The notes: a model not told the origin generated them from the letters alone. 64,000 bases of DNA from Tubiluchus corallicola (GCA_030141605.1 JAQGDQ010002371.1:194547-258546); one strand, 5' to 3'; shown: positions 1 to 12,574, counted from the first letter of the stretch. Program-made: numbers and translations.

Positions 1-2257
1 CTTGTGGTTTCCTGGGTAAAGGGCAATGTGCATAAACAACTGCTGCTAGAACCGTGTTCTACAATTATGACAGTTTGGGCCAGTAATTTGAAGCCAAAGC
101 AATTGTCTTGACTTACACGATTTTGTTTGCCTTGCCTTATATGACATTAGTATGTAAGATAAGGCAAGGCAAGGCATGGTAAGCTAACGTAAGATTAGGT
201 AAGGTAAGGTAGGGTAAGGTGAGGAAAAGTAAGGTAAAGTAAGAAAGATGAGGTAAGGTAAGGTAAGGCAAAAGACGAATTCTATAAACATCTACAACGT
301 TCGTTATTGTTGTATTTCTTTTATTGTCTTTATTGCAGAAAAATTTTCTGATAACAAAAATGATGACGGCGATAACAACCCCATTTCAGAACAAGACCCG
401 CCAGTTCTTCTGGAACAGTATTACGTCATCATGAAACTAGGAGATGCTCCAGTAGATTATAATGCAACGTCAATTGATGTAGAAAACCAAGACTCATTTG
501 ACGAACAACAAAGAGGACATGCGGCTGAAAGTTTTGCAGGACACGCAAGAATGATCACAGATGAATTAAATCTAGAAGACACTTCTCGTGGTATTAGGTA
601 TAAATTTATTCCACATGAGGGAGATCCAACGTTTTCATTTATTCCATCGAGTATTGCGAAATTGGCAAACAAAAACTTCAATCCAGCTATATCTCAAGAA
701 ACGTCATCAAGTTTCTTTATACCTATGCGTGAGACTGGACAACCTTTTGAATATATTCAACCACAGGCTGAAGATGGCGGAACAGATCAGTATAGTAAAC
801 TAGATGGAAGCCATTTTTTCAAAACTCTCGGAGTTCCGAGCCCAGACCACTTTCTGGTGCAGCCAAATGATGAGAGATTCAGTATCAGAAGTGAGGTGAA
901 ACTACCTTTTAGTACAGGGTTCGAAATAATACCAAATTCTAAAGTTGAGAATGTAAATAAGTTCGAAGTCATTCCAAACGAATCCTCTGCACAAAGCACC
1001 TTCCCTGATAATGAGCAGACAGATGAAAACGAAAATAAAGTGAACTTTAGCCCAAGCATAAAAAGTGAAGAAGATTCTCCACTCAGACCCGGATTTCACT
1101 TGTTACTCACTGGTCACATTAATGGCGCTTCTAGCGATACATCAGATGATGCGACCGCAGACAACATTGACGATCGCTATTTATCTTTTGAAGGTGAGTT
1201 AGCTCACCTCGGTAATGAGGATGATGCAGACACAATTGCTCCCGTTTTCATGTACGTTAGTGCCTACCCTTTACACAATGCCAAAGCAGAGATAATAAAT
1301 GAAGAGCTTACAGAGTATGATGGTGAGCAACCTGATAAGGCTGCCAGAGCTGTTTATGTTGTTATGGTTCCCATGACTGGAGATACATTACTAAACTACT
1401 CTGAACAAGATCATAACGCTAGGTATTCAGAAGGGTTGGAAATAATTCGCCAACCTGCTCTAATTGATGACATTCGTGAGACTGGATTTTACAATTTGGA
1501 CTCTGATGAGAACGCTGCAGTCGTACCTTCTGAGGATCTCTCGAGATCCATTGCGTTTTCTGGCGATTCTATAGACGATACAACTGTTGACAATGTTGGT
1601 TCTTCTGACTCTCCTCATGGATATTATCTAAGGTAAGACACAGCGCACACACAACAAAATGTCTTCAAACATCAAAAATCACATTCAAGCAACATTTGAA
1701 GCACGCTAGTACAAGCTAGAGATCTGACGATTATAGAAGTGGAAACTTATTTGTACCCGGCTTTACTTTAGCTAGGAGTTATCAGACACCAACGGCAGCT
1801 TTAGGTGGAATGTGCGTTTTTTGTTCACTCAGTCATTATCGCAACAAATATTAGCATTAAAAATACTCCCTTTCTGTCTGAAAAATAGATATTTAGGGAA
1901 ACGTTACTGGAGGACTTTAATAAAAGATACCGACAATGATGTGAGTGAAGCAACTCTGAAAAATTTATACAAGCAATGTACTTTTTTCTTATTGCTTTTC
2001 TTTTCATTAAATACAAGATGAAAAACAAAGCCAGGAAGTCTTTGCTTTCTGATTGTAGCTATGTAGACAGGACTTAAGACGAAAGCGTTGTTAAATTTTT
2101 TATTCGTTGTTTCAGGGAGGAAAATTATGATGGCTATGTTGATGATGAGAACAATTTCTACTCTTCTACTGATGATATACCTAACAATACGCCTGTGGCG
2201 CAATTTCAATATAATCGGCAGGGAGTGTTTGTCAGGCTTCCTACTAATGTTGAATAA
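1..2257 (+). CDS. Gene E: acidic, cysteine-free, probably secreted protein with F-x-x-I-P motifs (5' end incomplete)
   Basis: I do not recognise the family. Exon 2 is 339-1632 (acceptor ttgcag, donor AG|GTAAGA) and exon 3 is 2116-2257 (acceptor tttcag, stop TAA at 2255-2257). The join is phase 2 and restores Arg (YYLR-EENYDGYV). A possible end of exon 1 is 1-15, before GGTAAAG; its phase (1) matches exon 2, but 15 bp is too little to be sure. The visible protein is about 480 residues, acidic, and has no Cys. Short motifs recur: YKFIP, FSFIP, SFFIP, FEYIQP, FEIIP, FEVIP within about 150 residues, then two hydrophobic strands (FMYVSAYP, VYVVMVPM). The C-terminal exon is Tyr/Asp/Asn rich. Codons remain open for 1.3 kb, so it is clearly coding. 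An AATAAA follows at 2296. Secretion is inferred by analogy with genes A-D, not seen. Confidence 0.7.
158..272 (+). repeat. GGTAA/GGCAA minisatellite
   Basis: Imperfect tandem copies of a 5-bp unit (aaggc, then ggtaa) fill most of the putative first intron of gene E. Confidence 0.8.
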
Positions 2258-2295
2258 TATGAACATTATTATAAAATTAATTATGAAATTTTAAA

Positions 2296-2301
2296 AATAA
2301 A
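2296..2301 (+). promoter_or_regulatory. Poly(A) signal of gene E
   Basis: AATAAA 39 bp after the stop codon of gene E. Confidence 0.5.
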
Positions 2302-2830
2302 TCATGTTATATATGATTTTGTATCAATTCGCAGACATGTCGAGCTGCACTGCAAAACGAGCTTCTAGACTGATGTTAGACTGACGAAAAATGTTAAATT
2401 ACTTTTCACAATAATATTAATTTTTATTGTAACTGACATACGTCTTACATAAACCAAGCAAAAATCAAGAAATAAATTTGCTTTAAACAATAACCTAAAG
2501 AACTCAATGTCCTTCTATTCTATGTTTACCAGTTTGATGACATTGTGTTTTGAACAAATAAACTAATATGCTGACTAAAAACCGTTGTCTTGTTGCAATT
2601 CACTTTTTTATATTTTGTCTTTATTATCTGATCTGCTGTCTCTTATCTTTTTGTTATTGTCTTTGCCAGGACTACCTTGCCTTGCTAACGTCGTCCTTAT
2701 TATTTTGACTTTTCTATCTAATGATTTTTCTAATTTACGATTTTTTTATTTTCGCTATCATTTTTCTTTTACTTTTTAGCACTGCAAAAATCTACTTGAG
2801 AAATGCATATCCACTGACAGCCTAATGGAG
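2302..2830. other. Intergenic, nothing recognised
   Basis: AT-rich DNA with no supported gene. The open frame at 2585-2779 is a pyrimidine-rich stretch giving a hydrophobic translation without coding character. Confidence 0.6.
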
Positions 2831-4530
2831 ATCACTTGTTTGTCACTCTTAAGTTTTTTAATTGGAGGCGTTTGTAGAGGCGTCCCCAAAAGAAACTTTG
2901 ATCTACCTTACTGGAGGATCTTTAGTCCTTACTGAATAAAGATCAATGGCTCTTGAATAATAAATTTAATCATGGAGATAACGTATTTGTAATTCTTAAG
3001 TTTTTGAATTAGAGCTGTTTGTAAAGGGCGCCCCTAAAAGTACCCCCAAATCAATGTAAATAACATTTTGAGCTCATCAATGGCTCCTAAATAATGAATT
3101 TTGTAAAGGAAATCAGTCATAAGCTTTTTAAATTGGAGAAAGCCATTTGTGGAAGGCACTCCTAAAAAATTCCACCCCATTAATCAATTTAAATCACATT
3201 TTAGCATATCAATGAAACTTTGCGAAAACATTTTTTACTTCTTATGAATAAAGATCAGTGGCTCTTAAATAACGAATTTGATCATGAAAATCACTCATCA
3301 GTTATTCTTAAGTTTTTAAATCAGAGCCGTTTGTAAAGGGCGCCCCTAAAAGTACCCCCCAATTCAATGTAAATTACATTTTGAGCTCATCAATGAAACT
3401 TTGCAAAAATGTTCTTCACTCCTTACTGAATAAACATCAATGGCGCATAAACAATAAACATTACATATATGTATTTATAATTAATTCGTAAGTCTTCAAA
3501 TTATGCTTTTTTGTAGAGGGCGCCCCTAAAAAGTCTCAATATCAATTTAAATCAGTCTTTCAGAATATCTGTCAAATTTTGCAAAAGTTTTCTTTGCACC
3601 TTACTGTGTAAAAAGGACATCCAGATGGTCAACTTTTCAATTTATCCAGATTGCGGGCGTTTACAAAATTCACAATCAACAGCAATTAGAGAACTGATGG
3701 TACTGTCATCGTTGCTAATACACAGAGAGCTTTTCAAAACCTACTCGACTGCTTTTCGCTTTGACAGCAAAAGAATTTGATATCACTGTTGATTCTAAGC
3801 AAACAGTTAACAATGTGTCACTCAGACTCACCTACTCAAAGTATTTTCCAGGTTAATGTAGTAGATATACCCATTGTTGATAATTTCTGCTATCTTGACA
3901 ATACTATAATATCATCTCTATCTGTGGGACTAAGTGCCAGATACGGAAATTCTTGAAAAGTTAAACATGGGTGATTTATTCATACAGCTGCACAGGAGGC
4001 AACTGGAAAAATCTTGTAGTCTATGAATAATCGTAACTATATATTTAAAAATGTCATCTGTTACGGTACATTTAGGTTAAAAAATTTTTATTTACTTTAA
4101 GGGCATCAAATTCATTATTAGAACTACTAATCTTTATCCAATAAGGTGTAAAGAACACATTTTCCTAAAGTTTCATTGATTGCCTCAGAATATGATTTAA
4201 ATTGATTTTTGGGTATCTTAATTAAGGGCAATACTTAACCTTTAAAAAATGCACCAATTTGAAAATAAATTATAAATTTAGCCTTCACTGGTTGTCTGAA
4301 GTGTCGTATAAATTTATATGGGAGCTATTTTAGGGGCGCCCCTCAAAATGTTATTTAAATGGAATTAAAGGTACTTTGGGGACGCCGTTTACAGACGGCT
4401 CCAATTTCAAAAGCTAAGAGTGACAAATTACGTGATGTCCATGACAAAAAATTATGAAAGAGAGGCTGATTTTTATTCAGCATGGTGTAAAGAACATTAT
4501 TGTGAAGTTTACTAATGTTCTGAAAGCGTG
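2830..4530. repeat. Degenerate repeat field with GGGCGCCCC core, direct then inverted copies
   Basis: A unit of about 150-190 bp recurs in direct orientation near 2830, 2990, 3110, 3290 and 3480. It pairs an arm like 'tttgtaaagggcgcccct' with a second segment 'aagatcaatggctcttaa'. From about 4130 to 4530 the same two segments return inverted ('ttttaggggcgcccctc' near 4331; 'tttattcagcatggtgtaa' near 4471). The centre of the best arms is the palindrome GGGCGCCCC. There is no coding capacity. This may be a decayed tandem non-autonomous transposon. Confidence 0.7.
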
Positions 4531-6060
4531 ATTTCAGCTATCACCAATAGACTATCAATGGATTCCAGTACTCAAATGGTTTGTACGCGAGATGTAATAT
4601 AAACCTGCGTCAGGTCCCGCAGATACGCTTTTCCTTGTGATTATATTGTTTAGTATATGCAGCTGTAATCTGCATATTTTTGAAAGTTATCATTACACTT
4701 GACGTATTGTTCAGCAGAAGAAAAAGCTTTTCCTCACCGAAAATAAATTTTCGCCCGTGTTTTCTCGTGCCCGTTTCCTAGCATTTGTTACAATTAAACA
4801 CGATTGATAACGAGTTCTTGAATTGCTATAAACCTATAAAACTATTCAAGACAAATTTAATGACTTGCATGTTTCTCTAGCTTCGTTTTTGTAATGCCAC
4901 CATACAAACTATTTATGGGGTGTCTCAAAGATCACTATGCACTTTGGTTTCTAATCTTCTTTTTAATTTTTCTCCAATCTCAGCAAGTCCTTACATGTAT
5001 CAAAAAGGTCCTTTGACAATTATTTTATTTATCTTTGACAAGAACCGCCGTTGCTGTTTGACGACAGTAACCTTAGAAAGTAAAGCGCAAAATCTCATCC
5101 GCCAAGAGCTCCTTCGATGACCATCTGAAGTTTAGTGGTAATTCAAGTAGCATATGGACCAGTATTTTTTTCATTATTAGCAATGTAATTTTTCAGCAGC
5201 CCTTATTCGCTACTCATGGGGTGGGAGAGGCTTTCTCAATGTAAGGTACCGACACTGGCTCCGTCTCCGAGGCTCTTTCGACTCATTACAGATTTGATGG
5301 ATTTAACAATGCAAAATTTTTACAGGGCTACAACAGGCAAAAATAACGCATCTTCGTGAACCCGAAACAACAATTAGAAGTCATAGTACAAACATTTGAA
5401 TGGTAGTACTTGCTGATGTTCGAAACTCATGTGTTAGTCATCGGCAGAAATGCTTTGACGAAAGTAGCGAAAATGGCAAACGCAATTAGTGTAGTAGTCC
5501 GTTTCGGATTCACGTCTAATTCAATTGAAAGAATTGGCAAAAAGTTTATCTGTGCCTATTTTCAAACATTTTTTTGTTGAAAGAATAGAGAAAAGAAAAT
5601 ATAAAGCGTCTGATAACTTCTTCTGAACACCCTGTTTTGTAAATGTATGAAATGTTAATGACCATTATCGTACTAGTATTATTATACAATTTCTTGTTAA
5701 GCATTTGTTGCAAATTGTTAAACTAAGATTGAATAATGCGTTTATAAAGTCCTACCATTTTTCGCACCCACTGCTGGTACCGTCCGAGATTCTACAAGCC
5801 GAATCCAACACTAGGATAAGGCCTTTAAAGAATTTCTGAAAAGTCATGCTTATTTAAATGTTCATTTTAATTTCCAAAATGCCATAATTATGAATGTTAC
5901 AGTAAAACTCATATGCTATTACTGCAAAAAAGAGAACTATTTAGTGTTTTGTGGACGTCAAATATTATAATCCCAACGTCATATAAACATTCAAGAAATT
6001 GAGTTGTAGGAGATCGTTTTGATAAAAGCCATGTTGCTCTTTTAACAATAAATCTTTTGT
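4531..6060. other. Intergenic, no gene recognised
   Basis: No splice-consistent coding exon was found. The short open frame at 4920-5120 has no recognisable motif. Confidence 0.5.
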
Positions 6061-6064
6061 TTTT

Positions 6065-6720
6065 TTAAAGGTGTAGCGCACTATCAACAATATACATGTC
6101 CATTAATTTACGGCTTATACACGTGAGTGATACTTGCCTGTATTATACTGGCCAATCTCCCTTTGTGTAAATAGGTATATCTTCAGCCAGTTTCCAAACA
6201 TCAAGTATTACGCCATCTATAAATGACTTTTGAAATATAAGTAACAATGGAACACATACATTATTCGCCATGTTTTTTAATGCCACCGGTATGCCGTCCG
6301 GATTCAGTTTTTTCTTTACATCAGTTCACTGGTTTCAGTTCACTTATCATTTTTAATTGCAGCTGACAAGAAATCAACAACTGTCAACTATGCATGCACC
6401 GGCACCTTACTTTCCACAATAGCACTCCTTTATCCTTAACAAAATGGGATTCAAAGCATTTGTCAAAAGATTGGGTTTAGGCTTAGCTTTAGCCATCTGT
6501 AATAACAGAGCCGTATCGTCTTCTAAAGGGGATACCCATTAGCACGACATCGTTTCTTTCGAACATAATTAAAGAGCTTGTTGAGATCACCTTTACACAG
6601 AACTTTATAGCGAGACTGATGACTGACGAAGTTGGGTGAATTCCTCCAGCAAGTCCTGAATTGAACCAGCCAAATCATCACCATTTTACCTCGTAGGCGT
6701 TTACAGGATTTACGATTTGG
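6065..6720 (-). pseudogene. LINE reverse-transcriptase remnant
   Basis: Read on the minus strand, roughly 6310 to 6070 gives LNPDGIPVALKN, then PLLLIFQKSFIDGV, VWKLAEDIPIYTKGDWPV, a stop codon, then YRQVSLTCISRKLMD. This is the order found at the start of the non-LTR retrotransposon RT palm (PDGIP ... LxxIFxxS ... W-x-A-x-x-x-PIxKKGD ... NYRPISLT). Farther upstream (6480-6720) are degenerate matches to the linker between endonuclease and RT (LFNYVRKKR and neighbours) in shifting frames. Stops and frameshifts show it is dead. The 3' continuation below 6065 was not traced. Confidence 0.75.
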
Positions 6721-7949
6721 TAACCTGTCATGGAGTGCCCTAGCACACGTTAGCTTAGTAACTCATTTCCGACTGCTTGGTATGGACCTGATATATGAAC
6801 CAAACTTGACGTTTCTCTATATGAAAAAATTATTGATCTACTGACTACATAATTATGGCTTTAAATAAAGTACCTATTGGCATCACTGGTAAATAGACAA
6901 AAGTCTAGTTTGCTACAGTGTGGCAACGCAGAAAACGCAATACATGCAACAAATTTTATTAACAAGAAAATTTTTAAAAGCGATCTGAAAAGCAGTATTA
7001 CTAAAAAGAGTAATAAGAAAATCTATGCTGCCGTGCATAAAGGGCAGGAAGTACAAAATTTTGCTTTTGAAAAAAATGCAAATAAATTTTTGCATGACGT
7101 TTGAAAGTACTAATGAAGATAAAATTTTCTACACAACATGAGCATATAATTAACTGCTAAGTAATATTAAATAGATTCAATACAACCTACTGCCTTGGTA
7201 GATAATGATCTTTAATTTTCCTAGATAGCCAACTAGCAGTACAGCTTCTTTTAAGTTTATGATTGAGTGGAAGATAAATGTGTACGATGATAATGCTATT
7301 TAGTCTGCAACAAAGGCGAAAATTTACTGTTTTTATATTCTGTACAGCAAGTGCCTAAGTATGAAATTTCATTATAAAGGAAGTTAGATCACCATCTGTT
7401 GGTAAGAATGCATCAAAATCTCAATGCTGTTAAAATTGTAGTTACTGCGTTTTATTTTCTGTTGGGCAGTATGCCGATCCAAACTCGTACCGGCCTCAGT
7501 TGTAAGCTGGGTAGTTCTTTTCCCTTTAGCCTTACTGAAAGGTCAAACCATGGTCTTTGACCCCCTAATCAACGCTCCTCAGCATCAAGTAATTCACCAA
7601 ATTAATGTATTGTCATTTGATCAAAATTACAGCCAACGAGTGAGCTGTAATTACGCGCTAGTTTCGGGTTTGAAAACAGTGATACCCTGTTTGTCATTCC
7701 TGCAATTGAATCCCGAAATTACCAGGTTCTGACGCTGGTTCACCTTGATCGCCCTGTTTCAGTTCATCCCACAAACTTTATCAGGTTGATCTGATGTCAT
7801 CCGTGATGCCAAATAGAAAACTACTAATTAGGTCAAGCCTTGGAGAAATAGAATAAAAGTGAAATCCGATCACTGCAGTATCACAGTTAGCTGAGGTGAC
7901 AGCGGTAACAACGTTGAGTTAGAACAAAGTTAGAAAAAAGACAGGAATC
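6721..7949. other. Intergenic and upstream region of gene A
   Basis: No gene supported. An AT-rich stretch 'gaataaaag' near 7851 lies about 100 bp before the gene A start and could serve as a weak TATA element, but this is not secure. Confidence 0.4.
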
Positions 7950-9420
7950 ATGCTTGCTTTTGTTGGACTTTTTGCATTTCTATGGGTAAGTGAAATTTCT
8001 ATGTCAATTTTTATTCCAGTTCAGCTAAATTTTAGGTTACTTTTAATATTACAAATTTAGCTGCCAATTACTTATAACTTTATTTCATTTTATTAAAATG
8101 TTTGACAGTGGTTTGAAAATGTTTTGAAAAAGTTAACATCGTGACCAGAAATAAATCTGTAAAACATGGTATTTGCTACATGAAAATAACGCAATTCAAT
8201 GCATCATTGCGGTTTACAATTGACGTGTAATCCCGTGATAAAATCGTAATGCTGAAATGCCTGAACCATTTTTGCTTGTGTGTTAATTAGCTGTTACTTA
8301 CTCATTTCGAAGTTTATTTATACTACTAAAAGGAAAATGTATTTGCAGATAAGCACGTCTGCTATGTACATGCCCCCATCATACTACACGGAAATGCGGG
8401 GCAATGGTTTACCGGAAAGAGTTCTAAAACATCCGGACGCCGAGTATGCGTCCGACACTGTACGAGCAAAACTTGCCGACGAAGACGAACGCTTCAGCCT
8501 TTTTGATCGAAACCTGTACTATGATATTCCCAAAGACCAGCGCTTCAAGTCCAAGGAGAGGGCTACAACTTACAAGGACATTGATGATGAAATTAGCCAC
8601 AATACGTATCTCCGCCGTGCTAGACTGGATGATTACAATGGTCCAAATCTGAGACAGTTTGAAAGGAGGGAACAATTCGAAAACAAACCAGCACAGCAGT
8701 TTTTCAGCGATCAGGAGAAAGGAGAACACATGACAGCTTTAACGGGACACGGAGTAGGAAGGTATAAGACGATTAGCCAGTTTCTTTGACTGACTGATTG
8801 GTTGATTGAATGAATTATTGATTGATCGAGTGATAGACTTTTTTATTTGGTTGATTTATTACCGTATTGCGAAACAGGTTGGCCGGACCGACTGAAAGCT
8901 CCATGTCCTAAGCCCTTCTGTAGGCTTGTAAAGTATTGCACTTTCAATACGAATTTGAAGGTCTAAACCTAAACCCAAAGAGCATCTTCAGCAGGGGGCA
9001 AAACGACTAACTTGAGGATAAATAATTGTTAGTAAAAAAAGTAACACAGTGAAACTCAGACATTTTGACTGAAATGTAAGAAAACGGCTAAAATAAAGTA
9101 GATAGTTTGACAAGAAAATTACATTACTGATGTTTTTCAGCTACCGCAGAAACCTTGGTTATATTCTTGGACCAGAATCGGGCAAATACAACAGAGTTCT
9201 CGACTACAGATACAGACCTGGCTTCGACGAGAACGACGATGGCTCTTCCCTTCCTGGTCGGTTGTTCTTCACAAATAGAGGACGCTTCCCAACTGAGGAG
9301 GAACAAGCGGAAGCCGCCGAAATTGCTGCCAACTCTAACAGATTTGGCATCCCCAATCTTGGCAACTTGAAGAGAGTTGGGGCATTAGAGAGACGGTTGG
9401 GCTCGCCTAATATTATTTAA
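7950..9420 (+). CDS. Gene A: secreted cysteine-free protein, paralogue of gene B
   Basis: Three exons: 7950-7985, 8349-8761 and 9141-9420, joined phase 0 then phase 2, give 242 residues. Exon 1 encodes MLAFVGLFAFLW, the core of a signal peptide. The family is unknown to me, but the protein aligns along its length with gene B on the opposite strand. Shared blocks: NGLPxRVLxHP, LADEDERFSLFDRNLYYDIP, a Lys/Glu segment, YLRxARLDxYxGP, an E-N-x-P segment, HxTxLxGxGxG, then after the phase-2 intron YRR, DYRxRPxFDxxDDG, LPxRxFFTNxGRF and a basic tail. Genes A and B share the phases of both introns, which supports both models. The mature part is highly charged with no Cys. AATAAA at 9755 is a possible poly(A) signal. 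It is probably extracellular; the role is unknown. Confidence 0.85.
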
Positions 9421-10053
9421 ATGCTGTGTGATTATGAAAGACAAACCAGGGCACGTATTTTATTGTTCAGCACTTTTCTATTCTCAGGAAAAATTCATAT
9501 AGTTCCACATTTTTATTAGTAATTCGTTTTTTACAGTATGAAGAATAATTTGTATGGTAATTTGCTTACCGTTAAGCCTTGTGTGTTATTAGAGTTTTCA
9601 GAGAATGTTTTAGTTAAAATTCTTGTTTTAAAAATGTTAGCAAACTCAATTGCCAATTTACATTCAGCAAATATCAGTGAAAACTATGCTCACTTTATTA
9701 TGTAATATTATATAAGTTTATAAATAAGAGTAATTTACTTAACCAGGTAAAATCAATAAATCTAAGTACCACTTATGCTTATAAATATTGTTTTTTGTAC
9801 ACTCTATTACTGTAGCACCATAGCTTCTTATGCAACGCACGGAGCTTTTTTTAAAAAAATTCAAAATTTTTTGCAATACGTCATTACACCACAACACAAT
9901 TTAGAGTGAATGCGTCAAGTTCACTATGCTACAAACAACTATACTAAAAATATTAATAATGATACATATACTTCTATCTGTACTAGCAGTCTAGCACAAG
10001 TGACTGTCGCTTTAAGAAATGTTTTTGTAGTATAACGAGAATTAAGAAACATG
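9421..10053. other. Spacer between convergent genes A and B
   Basis: 633 bp of AT-rich DNA between two stop codons, presumably both 3' UTRs. No other feature is seen. Confidence 0.6.
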
Positions 10054-12488
10054 TTAATATCTTCTAGAATAAGTTTTCGTATATCGTTTCGCAGTTGGAC
10101 GCACATCAGAAAGAGATCCATAATGGGGAAGTCCAAAAGTTATCTTTTTTGCCTGACTGGAATGCGTTTTTGTTCCACGCGCTGAACCAAAACGGCCGTA
10201 ATTAGTGAAAAAGCTGCGATCCGGAAGGATCTCCCCGTCATCTTTGTCATCAAACTCTGGTCTGCTTCTGTAATCAATCGCTCTCACGTAGCTTCCATTT
10301 TCTTCTCCGTTTTGAAAACTCAACTGCCTACGGTAACTGAAAATAAAGGTAAAACATGTAACATAAGTTAGCAAAGCACTAAAGTTGTAAGCAGCACACG
10401 AAGGATGAACAAACAAATGCAAACAGATAAACCAACAAACAAAGAAAATGAAGTGCAAATCATGCTGAATACGCTTGACTAAATAGTACCAGCATCTATA
10501 TCTCTGCTTCTACTTGGCAATGGATCAAGTTACTCAACATAATTATTAGCATACCCAATAAAATTGTTATCATTGAGTACGGTTTGATTGTTGGTAATTA
10601 GTCAAAGTAACTGATGAGCCAGGGCCAATAAAATGACTACCTGTTGTTTAGCCGCTAAAGTAATGTAATTAACGTTTCAGCAAAACAGCAGCTTAGCGGC
10701 CGTGAAGCTGATAGTTAATCAACTGACAGTCAGTAAATAAATACGAAATGGTGACTTACGTGGTGAACGAATACACTCAGTTGATGTGTTACCGTGCTTA
10801 AACCATAAAAAATATAGTTAACGAGCTTCAAACAGAATATAAGAAGTGTTTATGTAATGTTTGATACATTTGTTTTTACTACAAAGTGCAATGCTCATTT
10901 AAATCGGTTCGTCAAGCATATAAACTTTATGCCCAGCATACATTCTTAACAGTAAAAGGACGTATTAGTTTAGAGATTATTGGAGTCACTGTAAGCTTTC
11001 CAGAAAGACACAATGCATTCGCAAACTGCTCCCTGTAGTGGATTGTGAACAAAATCGCCAAAACATTACAATTACAAATTTCTTCCCTAAAGAATGACAA
11101 CCCATTGTAAATAGTAAACACAGTACTTACTTTCCCGTTCCACTACCGGATAAGTCAGTGATATGGTTACCAATCTCGGCATTCCCATAATATCGACTTT
11201 CTGGATTGTTCTCATAGAGGTCGCTTCTCTGGTAATGACGCCACAAGGGACCTTGATATTTGTCCAGTCTTGCTTTGCGTAGGTAGACATCTTGTCGAAT
11301 GTCCTTGTCAGCATTCAGGTAAGCCATGGCTGCTTCTTTTGATCCGAATTTCTCATCCTTGGGAATATCGTAATACAGTTTTCTTTTATAAAGGTTAAAT
11401 GATTCGTCGTCATCCGCAAGCTGTCCTTGGATGATGTCTGACCGGAACTGCGCAGTGGGATGCTCCAGGACTCTAGTGGGCAGCCCGTTATCATCAAAAG
11501 CATTTGATTTTTGCTGCTGCCCACGGCTTCCAAATGTCTTATATGGTGTACTACTGGACTTCTGGCTGGGTGATACCTGGAACTGTTTCAAATGAGTGAC
11601 CCCATTGCTTGACGTCGACGTATTCCAAGCGTAAACGCCTTTGTCGTCGTGGCTATTTCGTCGCCCGCCATAGGAATAAGCAAAGGTGACCTGAAGTCCG
11701 AAACAGCAGAGTTTAACAGAGCTTGCAGTTTGCATAATTGTTTGATTAATTGCACACAGTTTTTTCTAGGTGTTGTAAAACACGTGAAAAATAGAAAGAA
11801 CAAACAGGCAACAAACGACTCTCATCAACGAATTATAATTTCAGTGAGAAAAGAAAAACAACTGTGTAAAAATTTGTCGCATATTTACTTATTACAAATC
11901 ATGAAATCAGTCTGTATTTTTTCCATATTATTGTGTAAACAATAAACGTATAAGACATAAAAATAACTTTTTGTGTAATTCAGCACTCAGTGACAGGATG
12001 CCTATTTAATGAACGAGGTTGTGGTGTGACTGGAACCCAGCTCATTATCACGTCTAACATGAGAGACGGAACCGACAGAGGTGTCTTAGCCATGTCTGGA
12101 TGCAAACATACACTCTTCCTGAAATACGTAAATAGCAGCGAACCCCAGCCCCGCGAAGTACTCCTGGAGGTCACTTTTTCTGACAATGCTTGGTGTCGCT
12201 CAACTTTTGTCTTGCAGTTATTTCCCTGACCTTAAATTGCATTAGGCACAATAAAGTAGTATATATTGGAAAAGCAATGATTAAATGCATTTACTCAATT
12301 GGTCAATTTAAAATAAAACCATTTTCACACAAGAAATACCGAACCCCATATGTGCGCTGTGCTCTAACCAACTGTAATGTTAATACTTACGAACTTTTTT
12401 ACAATATACGAAAATAACTAGTTACTATACTATTGTAATTTATATGTCTACTTACTGTAATGCAGAGGAAAAATACGAATACCTTCAT
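10054..12488 (-). CDS. Gene B: secreted cysteine-free protein, paralogue of gene A
   Basis: Three exons on the minus strand: 12488-12456 (MKVFVFFLCIT, signal peptide), 11690-11131 and 10336-10054, joined phase 0 and phase 2, give 291 residues. The acceptor for exon 2 is CTTCAG|GTCACC, so the signal peptide runs into VTFAYSYGG. An alternative upstream Met in intron 1 (near 11735) is rejected because the phase-0 splice gives a better signal peptide and matches gene A. Relative to A it has about 45 extra residues (Ser/Gly/Gln rich) before NGLPTRVLEHP. Then come LADDDESFNLYKRKLYYDIP, YLRKARLDKYQGP, SRPEFDDKDDG and FFTNYGRF, and a basic Tyr-rich tail ending SRRY. No Cys in the mature part. It lies tail to tail with A, so the pair arose by inverted duplication. 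Function unknown. Confidence 0.85.
11981..12229 (+). other. Coding-like exon nested in intron 1 of gene B, opposite strand
   Basis: A stretch richer in GC than its surroundings follows a plausible acceptor (gtaattcag at 11975-11983) and stays open for about 80 codons to a TGA at 12227-12229. The translation looks protein-like and Cys-containing (TGCLFNERGCGV, MSGCKHTLFLKYV, DNAWCRSTFVLQLFP). I do not recognise it and no upstream plus-strand exon was found. It could be the last exon of a nested gene, a processed scrap of another gene, or a SINE-like insert with open frames by chance. The minus strand is also open here (11980-12186), which weakens the coding case. Confidence 0.3.
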
Positions 12489-12574
12489 CTTGTACTGTCG
12501 AGCAATAAGAAAACAAGACCAAGTTTGGTTATAGATTGATTAATTATGGCTGCTTGTTCTTGTACAATGTTGCT

